Assembly: GCA_945925985.1 (NCBI GenBank)
Contig: CAMELV010000010.1
Span: 52,894 to 116,893 of the forward strand
Source: Comamonas sp. lk
GTDB lineage: Bacteria > Pseudomonadota > Gammaproteobacteria > Burkholderiales > Burkholderiaceae_C
Reading direction: 5' to 3'
DNA: 64,000 nucleotides
The position numbers were made by a program, and so were the translations under genes. The notes under the pieces were generated by a model that had not been told where the DNA came from, made no database searches, and saw only the letters and a list, made by a program, of their open reading frames with translations. Shown piece after piece: positions 26,053 to 34,186 of this stretch; position 1 is the first letter of the stretch; the number at the start of each line of letters is the position of its first letter.

Positions 26053-26766
26053 TCAGCCCACAAACACGTGCGTGCGCAGCGCACCCAAATCGAGCACCCG
26101 CAAGCCGCCGTACTCGACCCGGATCGCGCCCTGTGCCGTCAGCTCGGTCAGGGCCTCATTCACGCGCTGCCGTGACAGCCCGACCAGGTAGGCCAGTTCC
26201 TGCTGCGTGATGCGCAGCACCTCGCCCACGCCGGGGTAGAGCACCGGGTTGAACAGCGCGGCCAGGCTGCGGGCCACCCGCAAATTGGGGTTGCCCATGC
26301 GGTCAATCTCGCGTGCGGCAATGAATTGGCCCAGCCGCTCGTTGAGCTGGTTCATGACAAAGCGATTGAAGCCAATGGAATGGTCCAGCAGCCAGTGGAA
26401 GGTGTCGACATGCAGGCCCGCCACCCGGCTCTTGCGCAGGGCCTGGATGTTGTAACGGTAACTCTCACGCTTGAGCGCCGTGCCCTCGCCAAACCAGCCG
26501 CCGGGCGGCACGCCGGTGAAGGTCATGGTCTGGCCCTGCGCGTTGTCGGTGCTCATTTTCAGCAGGCCATCGACCACGCCAAACCAGTAAGTCACCGGTC
26601 GTCCCACGCGGCACACATAGTCGCCTGGGCTGGCATCGGCGATTTTGACGTCGGCCACGGCGCGTTCACGTTCGGTCGGCGCCAGCAGGCTGAGCCAGGG
26701 AATGGCGTTCAGCTCTACCGGGGTGAGCGGGCGACGGCGCTGGTGCAGCGAAGACTCTTGAACCAT
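26053..26766 (-). CDS. Crp/Fnr family transcriptional regulator
   Basis: 237 residues. An N-terminal cyclic-nucleotide-binding-type beta-roll (GDYVCRVGRPVTYWFGVVDGLLKM, PGGWFGEGTALKRESY) is joined to a C-terminal winged helix (ITQQELAYLVGLSRQRVNEALTEL). There is no cysteine cluster for an Fe-S centre, so it is not an Fnr-type oxygen sensor. The glycine-rich loop may bind a nucleotide or another small ligand. It is transcribed divergently from the ligase/ABC operon. A perfect 7-4-7 inverted repeat between them (26830-26847) is a likely operator. Confidence 0.88.
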   Translation of the reverse strand: MVQESSLHQRRRPLTPVELNAIPWLSLLAPTERERAVADVKIADASPGDYVCRVGRPVTYWFGVVDGLLKMSTDNAQGQTMTFTGVPPGGWFGEGTALKRESYRYNIQALRKSRVAGLHVDTFHWLLDHSIGFNRFVMNQLNERLGQFIAAREIDRMGNPNLRVARSLAALFNPVLYPGVGEVLRITQQELAYLVGLSRQRVNEALTELTAQGAIRVEYGGLRVLDLGALRTHVFVG

Positions 26767-26829
26767 GACGGGATCAGCCTGTAAGCTGCCAGAAAGCGAA
26801 GGGAAAACCCCTACTGATTAAGGTCAAAA

Positions 26830-26847
26830 TTGTCGTCGGAACGACAA
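26830..26847. promoter_or_regulatory. Operator candidate between the Crp/Fnr gene and the ligase operon
   Basis: TTGTCGT-CGGA-ACGACAA is a perfect 7-4-7 inverted repeat placed 64 bp from one start and 93 bp from the other. Size and symmetry suit a Crp-family dimer. Confidence 0.55.
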
Positions 26848-26939
26848 CTTGGCGTCAAATGAATCCCTATTATTTGCCCTATTGCAGCAAGCGGCAACCC
26901 CCTGCCGGACTTGCGCTGATACGAAGACAAGGTGCCGGG

Positions 26940-28886
26940 ATGCAGACCACTTTCCCTCAATTGCTTTTTCAACACGCCGCCCAGCGCCCGGGAGAGCCGG
27001 CCATGCGTGAAAAAGAATATGGCATCTGGCAGGCCCTGAGCTGGGTTGACCTGGCCACCATGGTGACCCATTTGGCCTGTGGCCTGCACCAGGCCGGTCT
27101 GCGTCGGGGCCAGCACATGGTAGTGGTGGGTGCCAACCGGCCGCGCCTGTACGCCACCATGTTGGCCGCGCAGTCCCTGGGCGCGGTGCCGATCCCGCTG
27201 TACCAGGACGCCGCCGCGCCTGAGTGCGTGTTCCCGATCAACAACGCCGAGGTGGCCTTCGCCTTTGCCGAAGACCAGGAACAGGTCGACAAGCTGATGG
27301 AGGCACGGGCCCAGTGCCCCGGCCTGGCGCACATCTATTTTGATGACCCGCGTGGCCTGCGCAACTATGACGAGCCCGGCCTGGCCGCCCTGGACGAGCT
27401 GCTGGCGTCGGGCCAGGCCTTTGCCAAAGTGCACCCGGATTTCGTCAAGAATGAAGTGGCGTTGTCGCAGCCGCACGATGTAGCGGCCATGTTCTTCACC
27501 TCTGGCACCACCGGCAACCCCAAGGGCGTGGTGCACACCCACAACTCGCTGCTGGACCGGGCCCGGGCCGGCGCTGAGTTCGACCATTTAACCCACCGCG
27601 AAGAGGTGCTGGCCTACCTGCCGCCGGCCTGGATCGGGCAGAACATCTTCAGCTACGCGCAGTGGCTGGCCTGTGGCTATGTCGTCAACTGCCCCGAGTC
27701 GGCAGCCACGGTCACGATCGACCTGAAGGAAGTCGGCCCCACCTACTACTTTGCCCCGCCACGCGTGTTTGAAGGGCTGCTGACCAGCGTGATGATCCGC
27801 ATGGAGGACGCCGGCGCCCTCAAGCGCAACATGTTCCAGGCTTTTATGAAGGTCGCACAGCGGGTCGGCCCCGCGCGCATGGACGGCAAGTCGCTCGGCC
27901 TGACGGACCGGCTGTTGTACGCGCTAGGCGATCTGCTGGTGTACGGCCCTTTGCGCAACAACCTGGGCATGAGCCGGGTGCGCGTGGCCTACACCGCCGG
28001 TGAGGCGATCGGCCCCGACCTGTTCACCTTCTACCGCTCGATCGGCATCAACCTCAAGCAACTCTACGGCTCCACTGAAACTGCGGTGTTTGTCTGCCTG
28101 CAGCCCGACCATCAAGCCAGAGCCGATACCGTGGGCGTGCCGATTGCCGGGGTTGAGATCAAGGTCGCTGATAACGGCGAGATTCTGGTCAAGTCGCCCG
28201 GGCTGCTCAAGGAGTACTTCAAAAATCCGCAGGCCACGGCCGAGGTGCTGACCGCAGACGGCTGGTACCACACCAGCGACGCCGGCTTTTTGGATGCGCA
28301 CGGCCACCTCAAGATCATCGACCGCGTGAAAGACGTGGGCCGCATTCGCGGCGGTGCCAATGACGGCGCCATGTTTGCGCCCAAGTACGTCGAGAACAAG
28401 CTCAAGTTCTTTCCGCACATCAAAGAGGTGGTGGCCTATGGCGACGGCCGCAACCAGGTGTGCGTCATGATCAACATCGACTTCGACGCGGTGGGTAACT
28501 GGGCCGAACGCCGCAACCTGCCCTACGCCGGCTACACCGACCTGGCGCAAAAGCCCGAGGTGTATCAGCTGATCAAGGAGTGCGTCGAAAAGGTCAATGC
28601 CGACCTCAGCGCCGACACCCTGCTGGCCGGCAGCCAGGTCAGCCGCTTTTTGGTGCTGCACAAAGAGCTTGACGCGGACGACGGCGAGTTGACCCGGACC
28701 AACAAGGTCCGGCGTGGCTTCATTGCCGACAAATACCTGGCCCTGGTCGATGCGCTGTATGGCGGCGCCACCTCCCAGTTCATTGAAACCCAGGTCAAGT
28801 TCGAGGATGGCCGCACCGGCAGCGTAAGCGCCACGCTGCGCATTGACGACGCCAAGACCTTCGCCCCGGTAAAGGCCGCAGCATGA
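26940..28886 (+). CDS. AMP-dependent acyl-CoA ligase (long-chain fatty acid-CoA ligase-like)
   Basis: A 648-residue ANL-family enzyme. Present are the P-loop FFTSGTTGNPKGVVHTH, the aromatic motif YGSTET, the hinge region WYHTSDAGF and the segment HLKIIDRVKDVGRI. It activates a carboxylic acid to acyl-CoA with ATP. Length and domain order resemble the long-chain acyl-CoA ligases that accompany LIV-type importers in betaproteobacteria. The start at 26940 follows AAGG and gives a standard N-terminus, and an in-frame ATG at 26859 adds 27 unmatched residues. It leads the operon 26940-35443 and overlaps the ABC ATPase gene by four bases. Confidence 0.9.
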   Translation: MQTTFPQLLFQHAAQRPGEPAMREKEYGIWQALSWVDLATMVTHLACGLHQAGLRRGQHMVVVGANRPRLYATMLAAQSLGAVPIPLYQDAAAPECVFPINNAEVAFAFAEDQEQVDKLMEARAQCPGLAHIYFDDPRGLRNYDEPGLAALDELLASGQAFAKVHPDFVKNEVALSQPHDVAAMFFTSGTTGNPKGVVHTHNSLLDRARAGAEFDHLTHREEVLAYLPPAWIGQNIFSYAQWLACGYVVNCPESAATVTIDLKEVGPTYYFAPPRVFEGLLTSVMIRMEDAGALKRNMFQAFMKVAQRVGPARMDGKSLGLTDRLLYALGDLLVYGPLRNNLGMSRVRVAYTAGEAIGPDLFTFYRSIGINLKQLYGSTETAVFVCLQPDHQARADTVGVPIAGVEIKVADNGEILVKSPGLLKEYFKNPQATAEVLTADGWYHTSDAGFLDAHGHLKIIDRVKDVGRIRGGANDGAMFAPKYVENKLKFFPHIKEVVAYGDGRNQVCVMINIDFDAVGNWAERRNLPYAGYTDLAQKPEVYQLIKECVEKVNADLSADTLLAGSQVSRFLVLHKELDADDGELTRTNKVRRGFIADKYLALVDALYGGATSQFIETQVKFEDGRTGSVSATLRIDDAKTFAPVKAAA

Positions 28887-29668
28887 GTGCCAAGAAAATC
28901 GGCGACGTCATTCTTGACGTCAAGAACATTTCTTTAAGTTTTGGTGGCGTCAAAGCCCTGACCGACATTTCCTTTGACGTGCGCGAGCACGAGGTGCGCG
29001 CCATCATCGGCCCCAATGGCGCGGGCAAGAGCTCGATGCTCAACTGCATCAATGGCGTCTACACGCCGCAGCAGGGCACGATCGCTTTCCGCGGCCAGAC
29101 CTTTGACCACATGGACAGCCACCAGGTGGCGGTGATGGGCATTGCCCGCACCTTCCAGAACCTGGCGCTGTTCAAGGGCATGAGCGTGATCGACAACATC
29201 ATGACCGGCCGCAACCTGCGCATCAAGAGCAACCTGTTTCTGCAGGCGCTGCGCATCGGCCCGGCGCAGCGCGAGGAAGATCGGCACCGCGAGTTTGTCG
29301 AGCACATCATCGACTTTCTGGAAATCCAGGCCTACCGCAAGACGCCGGTCGGCCAACTGCCCTACGGCCTGCAAAAACGCGTTGACCTGGGTCGCGCGCT
29401 GGCGATGGAGCCTAAGGTGCTGCTGCTTGATGAGCCCATGGCCGGCATGAACGTCGAAGAAAAACAGGACATGTGCCGCTTCGTGCTTGATGTGAACGAA
29501 GAGTTCGGCACCACGGTGGTGCTGATCGAGCACGACATGGGCGTGGTGATGGACATCTCCGACCGGGTGGTGGTGCTGGACTACGGCAAAAAAATTGGCG
29601 ACGGCACGCCCGATGAAGTACGCAACAACGAGGAAGTGATCAGCGCCTATCTGGGCACGAGTCACTAA
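28883..29668 (+). CDS. livG: ABC transporter ATP-binding protein, LivG type (second importer)
   Basis: 261 residues with Walker A GPNGAGKSS, ARTFQNLALF, Walker B LLLDEPMAGMN and a C-terminal VVLIEHDMGVVMDISDRV. The signature region is the LivG-type LPYGLQKRVDLGRAL. It is translationally coupled to the ligase (ATGA), so activation and uptake of the same acid are likely (inference). It forms the ATPase pair with the LivF-type protein at 33365. Confidence 0.93.
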   Translation: MSAKKIGDVILDVKNISLSFGGVKALTDISFDVREHEVRAIIGPNGAGKSSMLNCINGVYTPQQGTIAFRGQTFDHMDSHQVAVMGIARTFQNLALFKGMSVIDNIMTGRNLRIKSNLFLQALRIGPAQREEDRHREFVEHIIDFLEIQAYRKTPVGQLPYGLQKRVDLGRALAMEPKVLLLDEPMAGMNVEEKQDMCRFVLDVNEEFGTTVVLIEHDMGVVMDISDRVVVLDYGKKIGDGTPDEVRNNEEVISAYLGTSH

Positions 29669-29673
29669 AGCAT

Positions 29674-30603
29674 ATGGCATTTTTTCTTGAAACTCTGTTG
29701 GGCGGCCTGATGGCTGGCATGCTGTACTCGCTGGTGGCGCTCGGCTTCGTGCTGATCTACAAAGCCTCGGGCGTGTTCAATTTCGCGCAGGGCGCCATGG
29801 TGCTGTTTGCGGCGCTGGCCATGGCCCGCTTCGCCGAATGGATTCCACTTTGGACGGGGCTGAACAACCAGGTTCTGGCGACGCTGGCGGCCTTTGTGGT
29901 GGCCGGGCTGATCATGTTTGTGGTGGCCTGGCTGATCGAGCGGCTGGCGCTGCGCCATCTGGTGAACCAGGAGGGCACCACGCTGTTGATGGCCACCCTG
30001 GGCATCAGCTACTTTCTGGACGGCATCGGCCAGACCCTGTTTGGCAGCGACATCTACAAGATCGACATCGGCATGCCCAAGGAGCCCATCATGGCGTTCC
30101 AGACCGTCTTTGACGGCGGCATCCTGATCAACAAGGAAGACCTGTACGCCGCCTTGATCGCCGCCGCACTGGTGGCCGCCTTGAGCCTGTTTTTTCAGAA
30201 GACCGCCACCGGCCGCGCCCTGCGTGCGGTGGCTGACGACCATCAGGCGGCGCAAAGCATTGGTATTCCGCTCAACCGCATCTGGGTCATCGTCTGGTGT
30301 GTGGCCGGTGTGGTGGCACTGGTGGCCGGCATGATCTGGGGCAGCAAGCTCGGTGTGCAGTTTTCGCTCACCACGGTGGCGCTGCGCGCCCTGCCGGTGG
30401 TGATCCTGGGCGGCCTGACCTCGGTGCCCGGCGCCATCATCGGCGGCCTGATCATCGGCGTCGGCGAGAAACTGTCTGAGGTATTCCTCGGACCCTACGT
30501 GGGCGGCGGCATCGAGATCTGGTTCGCCTACGTGCTGGCCCTGGTGTTTTTGCTGTTCCGGCCGCAGGGCCTGTTCGGCGAGAAGATCATTGATCGCGTT
30601 TGA
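29674..30603 (+). CDS. livH: ABC transporter permease, LivH type (second importer)
   Basis: A 309-residue membrane protein. The N-terminus ETLLGGLMAGMLYSLVALGF and the segment VVILGGLTSVPGAIIGGLIIG identify LivH. About eight membrane segments are visible, and it ends FLLFRPQGLFGEKIIDRV. It starts five bases after the ATPase gene. The next permease gene is 140 bp away because a pair of inverted REP sequences sits between them. Confidence 0.92.
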   Translation: MAFFLETLLGGLMAGMLYSLVALGFVLIYKASGVFNFAQGAMVLFAALAMARFAEWIPLWTGLNNQVLATLAAFVVAGLIMFVVAWLIERLALRHLVNQEGTTLLMATLGISYFLDGIGQTLFGSDIYKIDIGMPKEPIMAFQTVFDGGILINKEDLYAALIAAALVAALSLFFQKTATGRALRAVADDHQAAQSIGIPLNRIWVIVWCVAGVVALVAGMIWGSKLGVQFSLTTVALRALPVVILGGLTSVPGAIIGGLIIGVGEKLSEVFLGPYVGGGIEIWFAYVLALVFLLFRPQGLFGEKIIDRV

Positions 30604-30662
30604 TGGTTGACCCCATGCCTGTCTGTCAGCACCACAACCCGCCAGCTCTGCTGCTGATGGCT

Positions 30663-30728
30663 GTCATTCCCGCGAAGGCGGGAATCCACGGCCCGGCAAA
30701 GATGGATTCCCGCCGTCGCGGGAATGAC
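30663..30728. repeat. REPIN: two 26 bp REP sequences in inverted orientation
   Basis: The left unit 30663-30688 and the right unit 30703-30728 are inverted copies matching at 25 of 26 bases. Each contains a hairpin of the type TTCCCGCGAAGGCGGGAA. The spacer is 14 bp. Single units recur at 54994-55019 and 55923-55948. It lies between two permease genes of one operon. Confidence 0.85.
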
Positions 30729-30743
30729 TAACCCGAAAGCACC

Positions 30744-31820
30744 ATGTTTTACAGAGAAAACGGCCAATTCAAGACCAGCTACCGCAGCGACAGCCAGATC
30801 TTCCCGATCGCGCAGGACCGTTGGGCGGTACTGCTCATTGTGGCAGCGGCCTTCCTGCTGGTGCCGCAGTTCAGCTCCGACTACATGTTCCGCGCCATCC
30901 TGATTCCGTTCCTGATCATGTCGCTGGCGGCACTGGGCGTGAACATCCTGGTGGGCTATTGCGGCCAGATATCGCTCGGGTCGGGTGCGTTCATGGCGGT
31001 GGGCGCCTACGCGGCCTTCAACTTCTTTGTGCGCCTGCCCGGCATACCGCTGCTGCTGGCGCTGGTGCTGGGTGGGGTGTGTGCCGCCGCCTTTGGCATT
31101 TTGTTTGGCCTGCCGAGTTTGCGCGTCAAGGGCCTGTACCTGGCGGTGGCCACGCTGGCGGCGCAGTTCTTCAGCGACTGGATGTTTTTGCGCATCAAGT
31201 GGTTCACCAACGACTCCGCTTCGGGCTCGGTCTCGGTGTCGGGTTTGGAGTTCCTCGGCTTTCCGATCGACAGCCCCACCGAAAAATACCTGCTCTGCCT
31301 GTCTGTCCTGGTGGTGCTGGCGCTGCTGGCCAAAAACCTGGTGCGCTCGGCCATCGGCCGCGAATGGATGGCCATCCGCGACATGGACGTGGCCGCGGCC
31401 GTGATCGGCATCCGCCCGATGTACGCCAAGCTGACCGCTTTTGCAGTGAGCTCTTTCATCATCGGCGTGGCCGGTGCGTTGTGGGGTTTTGTCTACCTGG
31501 GCGCCTGGGAGCCGGCAGCGTTTTCGGTGGAGATGTCGTTCCGGCTGCTGTTCATGGTGATCATTGGCGGCATGGGCTCCATCATGGGCAGTTTTTTTGG
31601 CGCCGCCTTCATCGTGCTGCTGCCGATTGGCCTGAACCAGTTTCTGCCGGTGCTGGGCGGCCTGTTTGGCATCGTGATTTCCACCTCTGGCATTTCGCAC
31701 GCCGAACTCATCATCTTTGGCGCCTTGATTGTGTGGTTCCTGATCGTGGAGCCGCACGGCCTGGCCAAGTTGTGGTCGACCGCCAAACAGAAGTTGCGGC
31801 TGTGGCCGTTCCCCCATTGA
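30744..31820 (+). CDS. livM: ABC transporter permease, LivM type (second importer)
   Basis: A 358-residue membrane protein. The LivM block LGVNILVGYCGQISLGSGAFMAVGAYAA and the terminal FRLLFMVIIGGMGSIMGSFFGAAF are present. The N-terminal cytosolic stretch of about 30 residues (MFYRENGQFKTSYRSD) is longer than in the first importer's LivM, as is common in this subfamily. It forms the channel with the LivH-type permease. Confidence 0.92.
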   Translation: MFYRENGQFKTSYRSDSQIFPIAQDRWAVLLIVAAAFLLVPQFSSDYMFRAILIPFLIMSLAALGVNILVGYCGQISLGSGAFMAVGAYAAFNFFVRLPGIPLLLALVLGGVCAAAFGILFGLPSLRVKGLYLAVATLAAQFFSDWMFLRIKWFTNDSASGSVSVSGLEFLGFPIDSPTEKYLLCLSVLVVLALLAKNLVRSAIGREWMAIRDMDVAAAVIGIRPMYAKLTAFAVSSFIIGVAGALWGFVYLGAWEPAAFSVEMSFRLLFMVIIGGMGSIMGSFFGAAFIVLLPIGLNQFLPVLGGLFGIVISTSGISHAELIIFGALIVWFLIVEPHGLAKLWSTAKQKLRLWPFPH

Positions 31821-31872
31821 CCTTTTTTTCGTAAACCCAGGCAGCTTGCTGCCACCTATCCAGGAGACAAAC

Positions 31873-33270
31873 ATGAAGTTACGATTTCTTGCTGCCATGA
31901 CGCTCGCCACAGTGGCGTCGGTGGCTGTTGCACAGACTGCGCCGGCCAAACCCGCCGCGCCGGCCAAACCCGCCGCGCCGGCCAAGGCGGCTGCGCCTGC
32001 CAAGGCCGCTGCGGCTGAGACCAAGCTGCAGTTTTTCCCTGGCCTGCCCTACCGCACCGGCGCCTATGCGCCCAACGGCGTGCCCTGGGCCAATGGCTAT
32101 GCCGACTACCTGAAGCTGGTCAATGCCAAGGGCGGCATCAACGGCGTCAAGATTTTGTACGAAGAGTGTGAGACCGCTTACGACACCGCCCGCGGCGTCG
32201 AGTGCTATGAGCGCCTGAAGGACAAGCACGGTGGCGCCACCGTGTTCCAGCCGCTGTCCACCGGCATCACCTTCGCCCTGACCGAAAAAGCCCCTGGCGA
32301 CAAGATCCCGCTGATCACCGCCGGCTACGGCCGCAGCGAGAGCCAGGACGGCAGCGTGTTCAAGTGGAACTTCCCGCTGGCTGGCACCTATTGGCTGGCG
32401 GCGGACGCACTGGTGCAGACCGTTGGCAAGAAAGAAGGTGGTCTGGACAAGCTCAAGGGCAAGAAGATCGCCTTGGTTTACCACGACTCGCCCTATGGCA
32501 AAGAGCCGATCCCTCTGCTGCAAGAGCGCGCCGCCATGCTCGGTTTCAACCTGCAGTTGCTGCCGGTCACCGCACCTGGCGTAGAGCAAAAAGCCACCTG
32601 GCTGCAGGTGCGCCAGGCCAAGCCTGATTACGTTTTGCTGTGGGGCTGGGGCGTGATGAACTCCACCTCGCTCAAAGAAGCCCAGGCCACCGGTTATCCG
32701 CGCGAGAAGATGTATGGCGTGTGGTGGTCGGGCGCTGAGCCTGATGTGAAGGACGTGGGCGAAGGCGCCAAGGGCTACAACGCGGTCACCATGCAGCACG
32801 GCGCCGAGCCGAACTCTAAGGTGGTCAAGGACATTCTGGCGCTGGTGCATGCCAAGGGCCAGGGCACTGGGCCGAAGGAAGAAGTGGGCCAGGTGCTGTA
32901 CATCCGTGGCGCCATGAGCGCCATGCTGGCGGTGGAGGGTGTGGCCCGGGCGCAGGAGCGCTTTGGCAAGGGCAAATGGATGAGCGGTGAGCAGGCCCGC
33001 TGGGGCTATGAGAACCTGGCGCTGGACCAGAAGAAGCTCGACGCCCTGGGTTTTGCCGGCGTGATGCGGCCCATCAGCACCTCCTGCGTCGACCACATGG
33101 GCTCTAACTGGGCGCGCGTGCACACCTGGGACGGCAAGGCCTGGAATTTCTCCTCAGATTGGCTGCAGGCGGATGAGCAGATCCTGAAGCCACTGGTCAA
33201 GGCCACGGCGGCCAAGTACGCGGCTGAGAAGAAGCTGGCACCCCGCACCCCGGCGGACTGCCAGTCCTGA
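31873..33270 (+). CDS. livK: ABC transporter substrate-binding protein with Ala-Lys-Pro linker (second importer)
   Basis: A 465-residue type I periplasmic binding protein. An AGGAGA ribosome site precedes the ATG at 31873. The signal peptide ends near VASVAVAQ. It is followed by four six-residue repeats (AKPAAP twice, then AKAAAP and AKAAAA), an unusual flexible linker before the folded domain begins at about residue 50 (LQFFPGLPYRTGAYAPNG). The cysteine pair in EECETAYDTARGVECYERL may form a disulfide. The protein is longer than LivK of E. coli and belongs to the group that travels with acyl-CoA ligases. Confidence 0.91.
   Translation: MKLRFLAAMTLATVASVAVAQTAPAKPAAPAKPAAPAKAAAPAKAAAAETKLQFFPGLPYRTGAYAPNGVPWANGYADYLKLVNAKGGINGVKILYEECETAYDTARGVECYERLKDKHGGATVFQPLSTGITFALTEKAPGDKIPLITAGYGRSESQDGSVFKWNFPLAGTYWLAADALVQTVGKKEGGLDKLKGKKIALVYHDSPYGKEPIPLLQERAAMLGFNLQLLPVTAPGVEQKATWLQVRQAKPDYVLLWGWGVMNSTSLKEAQATGYPREKMYGVWWSGAEPDVKDVGEGAKGYNAVTMQHGAEPNSKVVKDILALVHAKGQGTGPKEEVGQVLYIRGAMSAMLAVEGVARAQERFGKGKWMSGEQARWGYENLALDQKKLDALGFAGVMRPISTSCVDHMGSNWARVHTWDGKAWNFSSDWLQADEQILKPLVKATAAKYAAEKKLAPRTPADCQS
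31945..32016 (+). repeat. Four tandem 18 bp repeats in the binding protein gene
   Basis: Units start at 31945, 31963, 31981 and 31999. The first two are identical (GCCAAACCCGCCGCGCCG) and the last two are diverged. All are in frame. They encode the Ala-Lys-Pro linker and could change copy number by slippage. Confidence 0.8.
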
Positions 33271-33278
33271 TGATCGAT

Positions 33279-33343
33279 CTGTCAGTCCGGGCAGATGGCC
33301 CGGGTTGACAGGCCAACCGGCAGCGCTGCGTGCAACGCTGCCG
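33279..33343 (+). promoter_or_regulatory. Two successive stem-loops between binding protein and LivF genes
   Basis: The first, 33279-33311, pairs CTGTCAGTCCGGGC with GCCCGGGTTGACAG (12 of 14) around a 5 nt loop. The second, 33318-33343, pairs CGGCAGCG with CGCTGCCG. There is no U-tract. This position after a highly needed binding protein suits mRNA 3' end protection or partial termination. Confidence 0.5.
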
Positions 33344-33364
33344 ACTGGCAAAAGGCAAGGATTT

Positions 33365-34174
33365 ATGGACGCTCCCAAAATAGTTCTCAACGTCAATGGC
33401 ATCGAGGTCATCTACAACCACGTCATCCTGGTGCTCAAGGGCGTGTCCCTGAATGTGCCAGAGGGCAAGATCGTGGCCATTCTGGGCGGTAATGGCGCCG
33501 GCAAAACCACCACGCTGCGCGCCGTCTCCAACCTGCTGCGCGGCGAACGCGGCGCTGTGACCAAGGGCTCGATCGAACTGCGTGGCGAGCGCATCGAGAA
33601 CCTGTCGCCCGCCGACCTGGTGCAGCGCGGCGTGGTGCAGGTGATGGAAGGGCGGCATTGCTTTGCCCACCTGACCATTGAAGAAAACCTGCTCACCGGC
33701 GGCTACACCCGCAAGGACAAGGCCGAGATTGCGCGCAACCTGGACAAGGTCTACACCTATTTCCCGCGCCTCAAAACCCGGCGCACCAGCCAGGCCGCCT
33801 ACACCTCGGGCGGTGAGCAGCAGATGTGCGCCATCGGCCGCGCCCTGATGGCCAACCCCAGCATGGTGCTGCTCGACGAACCCTCGATGGGCCTGGCGCC
33901 ACAGATCGTGGAAGAGGTGTTCGAGATCGTCAAAGACCTCAACCAAAAGGAAAAGGTCACCTTCCTGCTGGCCGAGCAAAACACCAACATGGCGCTGAAA
34001 TACGCCGATTACGGCTACATCATGGAGTCGGGCCGGGTGGTGATGGACGGCGTGGCGAGTGACCTGGCCAACAACGAAGACGTCAAGGAGTTCTACCTGG
34101 GCGTGGGCGGCGGCGAGCGCAAGAGCTTCAAGGATGTGAAGAGTTACAAGCGGCGCAAGCGCTGGCTGGCCTGA
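33365..34174 (+). CDS. livF: ABC transporter ATP-binding protein, LivF type (second importer)
   Basis: 269 residues with Walker A GGNGAGKTT, VMEGRHCFAHLTIEENL (LivF type), signature SGGEQQM and Walker B VLLDEPSMGL. It carries a basic C-terminal tail (SFKDVKSYKRRKRWLA) that is longer than in the first importer. The ATG at 33365 follows GGCAAGG. An upstream in-frame start at 33305 lies in the stem-loop region and adds no homologous sequence. Confidence 0.93.
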   Translation: MDAPKIVLNVNGIEVIYNHVILVLKGVSLNVPEGKIVAILGGNGAGKTTTLRAVSNLLRGERGAVTKGSIELRGERIENLSPADLVQRGVVQVMEGRHCFAHLTIEENLLTGGYTRKDKAEIARNLDKVYTYFPRLKTRRTSQAAYTSGGEQQMCAIGRALMANPSMVLLDEPSMGLAPQIVEEVFEIVKDLNQKEKVTFLLAEQNTNMALKYADYGYIMESGRVVMDGVASDLANNEDVKEFYLGVGGGERKSFKDVKSYKRRKRWLA

Positions 34175-34186
34175 GGACCGTTGCCC

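Noticed and set aside
25713..26084. A 123-codon minus-strand open frame through the MITE-like element
   Set aside because: Arg/Ser-rich translation of inverted repeats, overlapping the end of the Crp/Fnr gene. No ribosome site or family.
30663..30728. Inverted 26 bp repeats as a possible CRISPR remnant
   Set aside because: Only two units, in inverted orientation with a 14 bp spacer, and single units elsewhere inside genes. This is a REPIN, not an array.
30528..32024. A ~498-codon minus-strand open frame over the LivM gene
   Set aside because: Same reason: antisense to a conserved permease, composition unlike a real protein.
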